Assembly: GCA_031270145.1 (NCBI GenBank)
Contig: JAISYD010000064.1
Span: 1 to 6,276 of the forward strand
Origin: Planctomycetota bacterium
Lineage (GTDB): Bacteria > Planctomycetota > SZUA-567
Direction: 5' to 3'
Length of the DNA stretch: 6,276 bases
Numbering within the stretch: position 1 is the first letter of the stretch; the number at the start of each line of letters is the position of its first letter. The position numbers were made by a program, and so were the translations under genes. The notes below the pieces were generated by a model. That model ran no database searches. It was given only the letters and a program-made list of their open reading frames with translations, and was not told the origin of the DNA. Shown in pieces: positions 1 through 5,837 of this stretch.

Positions 1-777
1 GCCTGCTCCCTCTGGGACGCGGACGGCAAGATGCTGGATTGCAACCAAAGGGTGGTCGAAATATTCGGGCTGACCGACAAACGCGACTATATCGAGCATT
101 TTTACGACCTGAACCCGAAATTCCAGCCGAACGGCGAGAACACCAGAGACAAGCTGGCCAGGCTCATGGCCGCCGCCCTGGCGACCGGGCACCAGAAATT
201 CGAATGGATGTTCCTGACCGGCAAGGGGGAGCCGCTGCCGGTGGAAACCACGCTGGTGCGCATCCCCTGGCTGGACAGCCACCGCCTGGCGGCGTATTCC
301 AGCGATCTGCGGGCGCTCAAACTCCATGAACATATGATGCGCGAGGCCGGCAACCGCACCAAAACGATGGAGGCGCAACCACTTGCCCCGCAGGACGCGA
401 TAGCGGCCAAAAACAGGTTCCTGGCCGTCCTGAGCAACAATATCCGCGCGCCCATGAACGCCATCGTCGGCATGAGCGGCCTAGTGCGCACCGACAGCCT
501 GAGTCCAGGCCAACTGGATTTTTTCAAGGCCGCCGAAAACAAGACCGCCGCGCTCATCCGGGTGTTGCCGGACAGCCGGTACCAGGAGACGCCGATCATC
601 GCCCTCACCGCCAACAACGGGGAAGAGACGCAAAAACTCCTGCTGGAAAGCAGCGTGGACGACTTCCTCGCCAAGCCCATCGACCCGATCGAACTCAACC
701 TGATACTGGCCAAATGGTTGCCGTCGGACATGATTGCCGCGGCCGGGACCCTAAGTCGCGAAATGGCCGGCGAATAA
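1..777 (+). pseudogene. Degenerate hybrid sensor histidine kinase (PAS - inactive HisKA - half receiver), 5' end outside window
   Basis: The frame is open from base 1, so the start lies upstream; the first ATG at 31 falls inside a PAS domain and is not the real start. Counting from that ATG, residues 1 to about 95 are PAS-like. Residues 127-175 resemble a HisKA dimerisation helix pair, but the motif reads FLAVLSNNIRAPMNAI where active kinases have S-H-E-I-R-T-P. The phospho-acceptor His is therefore Asn (codon 436-438) and the following Glu is also Asn. At about residue 176 (bases 553-565) the sequence jumps straight into the back half of a receiver domain: PIIALTAN, then DDFLAKPID, then AKWLP. 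The whole HATPase domain and the receiver's phospho-accepting Asp are missing. The frame is intact across this join, so it looks like an in-frame internal deletion. It probably cannot autophosphorylate. A truncated but still-used sensor protein cannot be excluded. It ends about 130 bases before the operon and is probably unrelated to it. Confidence 0.75.
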
Positions 778-806
778 GCATAATTCGCAAAAAAATTAAA
801 AATAAA

Positions 807-834
807 TTGACAAAACCAAAGGTTTCGCTATAAT
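807..834 (+). promoter_or_regulatory. Consensus sigma-70 promoter of the transporter operon
   Basis: TTGACA at 807-812 and TATAAT at 829-834 are both perfect consensus hexamers, separated by 16 bases. They sit in an AT-rich gap about 70 bases upstream of the solute-binding protein gene. Initiation near 841 would give a leader of about 62 bases. The spacer contains the inverted repeat AAACC-AAA-GGTTT (813-825), placed directly after the -35 box, which could be an operator. No riboswitch fold was recognised in this short leader. Confidence 0.85.
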
Positions 835-903
835 ACCTATATAATTGATATGAATAAATGTATATGTTTATATTTGCTTTAGTAGGATATAAAGGAGAAA
901 AAG

Positions 904-1884
904 ATGCGCCAATGGAAAAAAGTGTTGGCTGCCATGACATTGCTTATGGCGGTTGGGGGGCTGGCGGATATCCAGGCTGGAGCCGCGGACCGAAAAGAGG
1001 TGGTGGAGTTCAATTATCCCGAATGGGTGTATTACGATTTGATTTATCTGGCGGACGATCTGGGTTATTTCAAGGATGCCGGAGTCAGGCCGCATTATGC
1101 CGGGCAAATTGCTGCCGGGCAGATGATCCCAGCCTTGATCAGCGGGGATCTGGATGTGGCCAACCGCCACACTCCGCTGATCGTAGCCGCCGTCGCCAGC
1201 GGAGCCGACATCAAGATATTCGCCAGCGGCAGCGAGTCAACCAAGGAATTCCCGCACATGAAATACTTTGTGCGCGCCGACTCGCCCATTAAAAGCATCA
1301 AAGATTTTCCCGGCAAAACCTTGGGAATCAACAGCTTCGGCGCCTGCTCGGAATACGTCACCAAGAAATACCTCCAGGACAACGGCCTGGATCCCGCCTC
1401 GATCAAGATGATTACCGCTCCGGACAGCCAGCAGGAAGTCCCCCTGCTTCGCGGCGACACCCAGGTGGCAATTATTCATCCCCTGTCCTCCGGCCGCGTC
1501 GCCGCCAACACCCGCGACTTCCGGATGCTCTTCAGCGACTGGGACATTGATGGCGGCCTGAGCGGCATGTGCCCCTATAGTGTGCGCGGCGGCTTCCTCA
1601 AGGAACATCCGGAAGCCGTGACCGAACTTATCGAAATACTTTCCAAGGCGGCCAAATGGAACAACGAACATCCCGAGGAGGCCCGCGCCCTCATGGCCAA
1701 GCGCTTCAATTTCAAGCTGGAGGAGACCGAACGCTTTGAATTCTTCCCCGACCAATTGACGCCCGAGTCCGGCATCCAATACTGGATTGAGCGCCTGGAG
1801 GCGGAGAAGAAACTTGCTCCAGGCCAGATCAAGCCCGGGCAGGTGTACACCAACGAATTCAATCCGGCCTTCAACCGGAATTGA
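904..1884 (+). CDS. ABC transporter periplasmic solute-binding protein, SsuA/TauA/NMT1-like
   Basis: A 326-residue protein of the usual size for nitrate/sulfonate/taurine-type binding proteins, which capture a small ligand in the periplasm and hand it to an SsuC/TauC-type permease. Residues 1-27 form a signal peptide: basic MRQWKK, a hydrophobic core, and an A-G-A cleavage site before A28. There is no lipobox Cys, so a soluble periplasmic protein is expected. The first lobe begins with VVEFNYPEWVYYDLIYLADD and GYFKDAGV, typical of this family, followed by QMIPALISGDLDVA and later the GKTLGINSFGACSEYV segment. The start is fixed by a strong Shine-Dalgarno AAAGGAG (891-897) six bases before the ATG. 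The substrate cannot be read from the sequence; the neighbouring MetY points to a sulfur compound. A thiamine-precursor role is possible for NMT1-like proteins, but I saw no TPP riboswitch or thi gene here. Confidence 0.9.
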   Translation: MRQWKKVLAAMTLLMAVGGLADIQAGAADRKEVVEFNYPEWVYYDLIYLADDLGYFKDAGVRPHYAGQIAAGQMIPALISGDLDVANRHTPLIVAAVASGADIKIFASGSESTKEFPHMKYFVRADSPIKSIKDFPGKTLGINSFGACSEYVTKKYLQDNGLDPASIKMITAPDSQQEVPLLRGDTQVAIIHPLSSGRVAANTRDFRMLFSDWDIDGGLSGMCPYSVRGGFLKEHPEAVTELIEILSKAAKWNNEHPEEARALMAKRFNFKLEETERFEFFPDQLTPESGIQYWIERLEAEKKLAPGQIKPGQVYTNEFNPAFNRN

Positions 1885-1913
1885 CCGGCGACGGATCGGA
1901 TTAACTTTTTATG

Positions 1914-1948
1914 GCCCTATTTGCGGACGCGTTTTCCGCAAATAGGGC
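1914..1948 (+). terminator. Perfect 14-bp intercistronic hairpin; partial terminator or mRNA-stabilising element
   Basis: GCCCTATTTGCGGA (1914-1927) and TCCGCAAATAGGGC (1935-1948) are exact reverse complements around a 7-base loop, followed by G and four T. It lies 30 bases after the binding-protein stop and 16 bases before the ATPase ATG. The T tract is short, so a partial terminator or 3'-end stabiliser is more likely than a full stop. Either would leave more mRNA for the binding protein than for the membrane components, a known pattern in ABC transporter operons. The ATG at 1911 lies at the foot of this stem and is not used as a start here. Confidence 0.7.
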
Positions 1949-1964
1949 GTTTTGGGGAGCGGAT

Positions 1965-2771
1965 ATGTTAAAAGTACAAGCCCGCCAAGTGGATCGCGAT
2001 TTCAAAATCAAGAATCCCCTGGGTAAAAAGGATATTCTCCCGGTGCTGCGAGGATTTGATCTGGATATCCGGGAAGGCGAGTTCCTCTCCATACTCGGCC
2101 CCAGCGGCTGCGGCAAATCGACCTTCCTGAACATACTAGCCGGTCTGGACGATTATGACCGGGGCGAAATCCTGGTGGATCGGGAATTTCTGGAGAAGCG
2201 CAGTTTCGATCGAGGCATGGTCTTCCAGAGTTATGCCCTCCTGCCTTGGCGCACCGTGCTGGAGAACCTGGAAATCGGCCTGGAAATCCGAAAGGTGGGG
2301 AAAAGGGAGCGGCGCGAAATCGCCCGCCGCTACCTAGATCTGGTCGGGCTCTCCCACTTCGCCAACCAGTATCCGCACCAATTGTCGGGAGGCATGCGGC
2401 AACGGGTGGCCATCGCCAGGGTCCTGGCCTACCAGCCCAACCTGCTCCTGATGGACGAGCCCTTCGCCGCCTTGGACGCCCAGACCCGAGAGACCCTCCA
2501 GATTGAGCTGCTCCGCATCTGGGAGGCGGACAAAAAGACCATCGTCTTCGTCACCCACAGCATCGACGAGGCGATCATACTTTCCGATCGGGTGGCGATC
2601 ATGACCGCCAGGCCAGGGTACATAAAGGAAATCATTGGCATAGACCTGCCCCGACCGCGCACCGAGGACATCCGCAACTCCCTGGAATTCGCCAGGATAC
2701 GGCAAACCTCCTGGCTCCTGTTGCGGGACGAGGTCAACAAAACGCGGGAGAGCCAACGGATGCGGGCCTGA
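1965..2771 (+). CDS. ABC transporter ATP-binding protein, SsuB/TauB/NrtD-type
   Basis: A 268-residue cytoplasmic ATPase that powers the importer. All nucleotide-binding motifs are present and intact: Walker A GPSGCGKST (residues 45-53), Q-loop Q88 in MVFQSYALLPW, signature LSGGMRQR (140-147), Walker B LLLMDE (160-165) with catalytic E165, D-loop ALD (169-171) and switch H198 in FVTHSIDEA. The combination LLPWRTVLENLEIGLE plus VTHSIDEAIILSDRV is typical of the nitrate/sulfonate/taurine group. The ATG at 1965 was chosen because GGGGAG (1954-1959) lies five bases upstream; an in-frame ATG at 1911 has no ribosome-binding site and falls at the foot of a hairpin. The stop is one base before the permease ATG, so the two are probably translationally coupled. 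Confidence 0.93.
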   Translation: MLKVQARQVDRDFKIKNPLGKKDILPVLRGFDLDIREGEFLSILGPSGCGKSTFLNILAGLDDYDRGEILVDREFLEKRSFDRGMVFQSYALLPWRTVLENLEIGLEIRKVGKRERREIARRYLDLVGLSHFANQYPHQLSGGMRQRVAIARVLAYQPNLLLMDEPFAALDAQTRETLQIELLRIWEADKKTIVFVTHSIDEAIILSDRVAIMTARPGYIKEIIGIDLPRPRTEDIRNSLEFARIRQTSWLLLRDEVNKTRESQRMRA

Positions 2772-2772
2772 C

Positions 2773-3564
2773 ATGCCCTGGCTCAGAAGGCTCTCCGCCA
2801 GATTGAACGACCTGTTCGTCCGCGGGATCGGACTCATCCTGTTCCTCGCGCTTTGGGAAACCGCTCCCCGCCTCGGCTGGGTGAACAGAACCTATATGAG
2901 TCCGCCCTCGGCGGTGAGTCGGGCGCTTTACCTTCTTTTCTTGCGGGGGGAACTGCAGGAACATTTCATGATCAGCCTCAAACGAGTGGCCGCCGGGCTC
3001 CTGGTTTCGGTTGTGATCGGAGTGTTTTTCGGCGTTTTCATCGGCTATTTCCGCCGAATTGAGCGTTATCTCGATCTGCTTTTCCAGTCCTTCCGGCAAA
3101 TGTCGGCCTTCGGGCTCTTCCCGGTGTTCATCCTGCTTTTTGGGCTGGGGGAGCTATCCAAGACCATCATCATATTCTGGGCCTCGTTTTGGCCGGTGCT
3201 CCTGAACACCAGCACCGGGGTGCGAAACGCCGACAGCGTCCTGATCCGCTCCGCCCAGTCGATGGGCGCCTCGCGATCCTTCATCTTCCGCAAGATCATC
3301 CTGCCGGCGGCGGCTCCGGAAATATTCACCGGCATTCGCCTGGGCGGCTCCTATTGCGTCATGGCGGTGGTAGCGGCCGAAATGATCGGGGCCACCTCCG
3401 GCCTCGGCTACCTGATCCTTTATTCGCAGGAAACCTTCAACGTCCCGGAGATGTACGCCGGCATCGTCAGCCTCGCCCTGCTGGGACTGGGGCTGAATTT
3501 CATCCTGCACGCGGCCGAACTCCATTTCACCTCCTGGCGGTACGACATACGGGCAGGAGAGTGA
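2773..3564 (+). CDS. ABC transporter inner-membrane permease, SsuC/TauC-type
   Basis: A 263-residue integral membrane protein with hydrophobic segments at roughly residues 14-30, 72-92, 112-125, 130-147, 192-210 and 228-247, matching the usual six-helix BPD-transport fold. The cytoplasmic coupling (EAA) loop is clear: AQSMGASRSFIFRKIILPAA followed by PEIFTGIRLG, about residues 161-190. Before the first full helix pair comes YMSPPSAVSRAL, the P-x-x-V segment usual in SsuC/TauC proteins. It would form a homodimer with two copies of the adjacent ATPase. The ATG follows the ATPase stop by one base and has only a weak ribosome-binding site, so expression probably relies on translational coupling. 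The 3' end carries GGAG (3556-3559), which serves the next small ORF. Confidence 0.92.
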   Translation: MPWLRRLSARLNDLFVRGIGLILFLALWETAPRLGWVNRTYMSPPSAVSRALYLLFLRGELQEHFMISLKRVAAGLLVSVVIGVFFGVFIGYFRRIERYLDLLFQSFRQMSAFGLFPVFILLFGLGELSKTIIIFWASFWPVLLNTSTGVRNADSVLIRSAQSMGASRSFIFRKIILPAAAPEIFTGIRLGGSYCVMAVVAAEMIGATSGLGYLILYSQETFNVPEMYAGIVSLALLGLGLNFILHAAELHFTSWRYDIRAGE

Positions 3565-3567
3565 CGC

Positions 3568-3666
3568 ATGGCCAGAAACAAGCCAGCCAAACGGCCAATC
3601 CGCTTATTGATTGACAAAATCGGCCGCTTTCAGGTACTCTATGCTGAAACGGGGAGCCGCGGCTGA
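3568..3666 (+). CDS. Small ORF, 32 residues, unknown function
   Basis: The ORF begins three bases after the permease stop, with GGAG at 3556-3559 eight bases before its ATG. It ends with TGA at 3664-3666, one base before the ATG of the Fe-S protein. The peptide is basic at its N-terminus (MARNKPAKRPIR) and then reads LLIDKIGRFQVLYAETG. It has no membrane segment and no Cys. I do not recognise it. The tight packing and good ribosome-binding site suggest it is translated, either as a small protein or as a leader that couples permease translation to the next gene. It could also be a chance frame, since a promoter candidate overlaps it. Confidence 0.45.
   Translation: MARNKPAKRPIRLLIDKIGRFQVLYAETGSRG
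3611..3640 (+). promoter_or_regulatory. Candidate internal sigma-70 promoter for the Fe-S/MetY gene
   Basis: A perfect -35 TTGACA (3611-3616) is followed after 18 bases by TACTCT (3635-3640), which matches four of six positions of TATAAT. Initiation near 3647 would leave a short leader of about 20 bases containing GGGGAG (3651-3656) before the ATG at 3668. As in the first promoter, TTGACA is followed directly by AAA and a symmetrical block (AAAT-CGGCCG-CTTT, 3617-3630). The weak -10 box keeps confidence modest. Confidence 0.4.
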
Positions 3667-3667
3667 C

Positions 3668-5770
3668 ATGAAAACCGGAAGCGGGCTGAAAAACAAGATA
3701 AAGCTGGAGGCGGAGCGGCTGGGGTTTGATCTAGTCGGCTTCGCCAATGTGGAGCGCTGGGAAAAACCCGACGACTCCGGCTATGAGCGCTTGTTCCATC
3801 CCCGGAGCATCTGGCCCTGGGCCAGGACCGTCGTGGTCGCGGGAGTGCGAATTTCCCTTCCGGCGCTGGAAACCACCCCTTCCAACCTTTATTCGGAGCA
3901 TTACAACACCACCAACCGCCTGCTGGACGAGTCGTCCTACCGCCTTTCCGTCTTCCTGAACCGCCTGGGCCATCGCGCCTTCTTCTTTCCTCGCGACGGT
4001 TACGGCGACATTTCCACCCTGGTTCGGGAACCAACCGCCGCCTTTTCCCATGTCATCGCCGGATTCCACGCCGGGTTGGGGACGATTGGCTCCAACCACA
4101 CGCTGCTCACCCCTGAATTCGGCCCACGGGTGCGCCTGGTTTCGGTAATCACCGATGCGGCAATCCCGCCGGACGCCCGGCGGGACAAGGAGCTTTGCGT
4201 CAATTGCGGCCGTTGCCTCCGGAATTGCCCGGCCAAGGCCTTCACGCCCTGGCCCGGTTCGCCAATAGCAAACATGGACAGGCGCAAATGCGCCAAATAC
4301 CACCAGTTGCTGCGCGACGAGCTGCGCTATCCCTGCGGCGTCTGCACCATGGTGTGTCCGGTCGGCGCCGATCGCGAAATGTACGGCGACTCCTCGGTGT
4401 CGCCGGAGGGCGTAACACATTGCCAAACTTTCGGTTCCAAGAGCCGGGAAATTTTCTTAAGGGAGAAAAGGAGATTCGTCATGAGCAGCAAAGCCTACAA
4501 ATTCGAAACTCTGCAACTGCATGTGGGTCAGGAAAACCCGGACCCGGCGACCGACGCCCGGGCGGTGCCCATCTACCAGACCTCGTCCTATGTCTTCAAG
4601 GACTCGGCCCAGGGGGCCGGCCGCTTCGCGCTGACCGAGCCCGGCAACATCTACACCCGGCTGATGAACCCGACGTCGGACGTCTTCGAAAAACGCCTTG
4701 CCGCCCTGGAGGGCGGCGTCGCCGCCCTCGCCACCGCCTCCGGCTCCGCCGCCACCGCCTACGCCATCCAGAACATCGCCAAAGCCGGCGATCATATAGT
4801 TTCCGACAACGCCATCTACGGCGGGACGTTCAACCTCTTCGCCCATACCCTGCCGGAAGCGGGCATCGACACCAGCTTCGTGGACGGAGGCGATCCCGAG
4901 AACTTCCAAAAGGCCATCCGGGACAACACCCGGGCCATTTTCATCGAGACCCTCGGCAACCCCAACTCCAGCATCGTCGACATCGACGCCATCGCCGACA
5001 TCGCCCACAAGCGCGGCATCCCGCTGATCGCCGACAACACCTTCGCCACCCCCTACCTGCTCCGGCCCATTGAACATGGCGCCGACGTGGTGGTCCATTC
5101 CGCCACCAAGTTCATTGGCGGCCACGGCACATCCATCGGCGGCATCATAGTCGACTCGGGCAAATTCGACTGGGAGCAAAACGATAAATTCCCCGGCCTG
5201 TCCAAGCCCAACCCCAGCTACCACGGACTGGTGTTCACCAAGGCGGCCGGCAACCTCGCCTACATCATCAAAATCCGCACCACCTTGATGCGGGACACAG
5301 GCGCGGTCATCAGTCCCTTCAATTCCTTCCTTTTCCTCCAGGGGCTGGAAACCCTGTCGCTCCGGGTGGAACGGCATGTCGAAAACACCCTGAAGGTGGT
5401 GAAATTCCTTTCCGGCCATCCCCAGGTGAAACAGGTCAACCATCCATCCCTCCCCAAGCACCGCGATCACAAGCTCTACAAAAAATACTTCCCCAATGGC
5501 GGTAGCTCCATCTTCACCTTCGAGATTAAGGGCGACGCCGCCAAGGCCAGGCGCTTCATCGACAACTTGGAACTGTTTTCCCTGCTCGCCAACGTGGCCG
5601 ACGTCAAGTCGCTGGTCATCCATCCAGCCTCGACCACCCACTCGCAAATGAGCGGGGAAGAGCTGCTGGAATCGGGTATAAAGCCCAACACCATCCGCCT
5701 TTCCATCGGTACTGAGCATATTGACGACATCATCGGCGACCTGAAACAGGCTTTCGAGGCCGTCTCCTGA
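3668..5770 (+). CDS. QueG-like bis-[4Fe-4S] protein fused in frame to MetY-type O-acetylhomoserine sulfhydrylase
   Basis: The frame runs without a stop for 700 codons. Residues 1-271 are an Fe-S protein of the QueG-like (COG1600-type) group. AGLGTIGSNHTLLTPEFG (about 135-152) is the family's central motif. It is followed by C177-x2-C180-x2-C183-x3-C187-P, and then C208 with C223-x2-C226-x3-C230-P, enough ligands for two [4Fe-4S] clusters. The D-x-A-P-x-x-E-R segment that precedes this motif in true epoxyqueuosine reductases is not evident, W and K of AGLGWIGK are T and S, and there are no HEAT repeats. A role other than tRNA queuosine synthesis is therefore likely. Residue 272 onward is a complete MetY enzyme, described separately. 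The ATG at 3668 was chosen because it follows the small ORF stop by one base and has GGGGAG upstream; in-frame ATG 3641 and TTG 3611 are alternatives. The two parts may be made as a fusion, separately, or both. Confidence 0.8.
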   Translation: MKTGSGLKNKIKLEAERLGFDLVGFANVERWEKPDDSGYERLFHPRSIWPWARTVVVAGVRISLPALETTPSNLYSEHYNTTNRLLDESSYRLSVFLNRLGHRAFFFPRDGYGDISTLVREPTAAFSHVIAGFHAGLGTIGSNHTLLTPEFGPRVRLVSVITDAAIPPDARRDKELCVNCGRCLRNCPAKAFTPWPGSPIANMDRRKCAKYHQLLRDELRYPCGVCTMVCPVGADREMYGDSSVSPEGVTHCQTFGSKSREIFLREKRRFVMSSKAYKFETLQLHVGQENPDPATDARAVPIYQTSSYVFKDSAQGAGRFALTEPGNIYTRLMNPTSDVFEKRLAALEGGVAALATASGSAATAYAIQNIAKAGDHIVSDNAIYGGTFNLFAHTLPEAGIDTSFVDGGDPENFQKAIRDNTRAIFIETLGNPNSSIVDIDAIADIAHKRGIPLIADNTFATPYLLRPIEHGADVVVHSATKFIGGHGTSIGGIIVDSGKFDWEQNDKFPGLSKPNPSYHGLVFTKAAGNLAYIIKIRTTLMRDTGAVISPFNSFLFLQGLETLSLRVERHVENTLKVVKFLSGHPQVKQVNHPSLPKHRDHKLYKKYFPNGGSSIFTFEIKGDAAKARRFIDNLELFSLLANVADVKSLVIHPASTTHSQMSGEELLESGIKPNTIRLSIGTEHIDDIIGDLKQAFEAVS
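4466..4483 (+). promoter_or_regulatory. Internal ribosome-binding site and start of metY within the fused frame
   Basis: AAAAGGAG (4466-4473), a seven-base spacer and ATG (4481-4483). It lies inside the continuous reading frame exactly where MetY homology begins, so it decides whether MetY is made only as a fusion or also alone. Confidence 0.7.
4481..5770 (+). CDS. metY: MetY: O-acetylhomoserine sulfhydrylase (homocysteine synthase), C-terminal part of the fusion with its own start
   Basis: A full-length 429-residue PLP enzyme of the Cys/Met metabolism fold. It makes homocysteine from O-acetylhomoserine and sulfide, and members can also use methanethiol to give methionine directly. It opens with KFETLQLHVGQENPDPATDA and VPIYQTSSYVF, strongly typical of MetY. 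It continues with NIYTRLMNPTSDVFEKRLAALEGG, the SGSAATAYA phosphate-binding region, the ETLGNPNSSIVD and PLIADNTFATPYLLRP segments, and the PLP lysine K210 in HSATKFIGGHG. The C-terminal part has SLVIHPASTTHSQ and IRLSIGTEH, both conserved. The core therefore appears intact. AAAAGGAG (4466-4473) lies seven bases before the ATG, an excellent ribosome-binding site inside the upstream frame, so free MetY is probably produced. The preceding 70 bases fall to 44 percent GC, like a former intergenic gap. Confidence 0.9.
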   Translation: MSSKAYKFETLQLHVGQENPDPATDARAVPIYQTSSYVFKDSAQGAGRFALTEPGNIYTRLMNPTSDVFEKRLAALEGGVAALATASGSAATAYAIQNIAKAGDHIVSDNAIYGGTFNLFAHTLPEAGIDTSFVDGGDPENFQKAIRDNTRAIFIETLGNPNSSIVDIDAIADIAHKRGIPLIADNTFATPYLLRPIEHGADVVVHSATKFIGGHGTSIGGIIVDSGKFDWEQNDKFPGLSKPNPSYHGLVFTKAAGNLAYIIKIRTTLMRDTGAVISPFNSFLFLQGLETLSLRVERHVENTLKVVKFLSGHPQVKQVNHPSLPKHRDHKLYKKYFPNGGSSIFTFEIKGDAAKARRFIDNLELFSLLANVADVKSLVIHPASTTHSQMSGEELLESGIKPNTIRLSIGTEHIDDIIGDLKQAFEAVS

Positions 5771-5798
5771 CTTATTCGCCGGCGAGAAGAGGAATAAG
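5771..5798 (+). other. Inverted repeat after metY, weak end-of-operon hairpin
   Basis: CTTATTC (5771-5777) pairs with GAATAAG (5792-5798) around a 14-base interior that itself includes the palindrome TCGCCGGCGA (5776-5785). It begins directly after the metY stop. No T tract follows, so it is not a convincing intrinsic terminator. It may mark the transcript 3' end or be incidental. Confidence 0.35.
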
Positions 5799-5810
5799 AC
5801 AAAATTATCC

Positions 5811-5837
5811 TCAAGTTATGCCCTACGCCGCCGATAA
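5811..5837 (+). promoter_or_regulatory. Sigma-28 (FliA) flagellar promoter
   Basis: TCAAGTTA (5811-5818), 11 bases, then GCCGATAA (5830-5837). The established sigma-28 consensus is TAAAGTTT-N11-GCCGATAA; here the -10 is perfect, the spacing exact and the -35 matches six of eight. It points at the FlgM-like gene about 90 bases downstream, where a class-3 flagellar promoter is expected. The -10 box lies inside one arm of a 9-bp inverted repeat. Confidence 0.75.

Noticed and set aside
102..731. 209-codon antisense frame opposite the kinase remnant
   Set aside because: Ser/Arg/Leu-rich composition with no motif, while the + strand shows clear PAS and receiver homology.
770..788. Hairpin GCGAAT-7-ATTCGC after the kinase stop as terminator
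   Set aside because: Only six pairs, three of them A-T, and followed by an A tract and not a T tract, so it is not an intrinsic terminator on the + strand.
835..903. Riboswitch (TPP or SAM) in the operon leader
   Set aside because: The leader is only about 62 bases, very AT-rich, and shows none of the conserved core sequences I know for these classes.
1911..1964. Upstream in-frame ATG for the ATPase at 1911
   Set aside because: It has no ribosome-binding site and lies at the foot of a strong hairpin; ATG 1965 has GGGGAG at good spacing and gives the normal family N-terminus.
3611..3667. Earlier starts TTG 3611 or ATG 3641 for the Fe-S protein
   Set aside because: TTG 3611 is part of the candidate -35 box and the extra residues look unlike the family; ATG 3641 has only a weak ribosome-binding site. 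ATG 3668 fits the spacing after the small ORF.
3731..4426. 231-codon antisense frame opposite the Fe-S module
   Set aside because: The + strand carries the cysteine-cluster motifs; the antisense product has no recognisable features.
4457..5719. 420-codon antisense reading frame opposite metY
   Set aside because: Gly/Val/Asp-rich translation with no recognisable domain, lying opposite a clearly conserved enzyme; a by-product of GC-rich codon usage.
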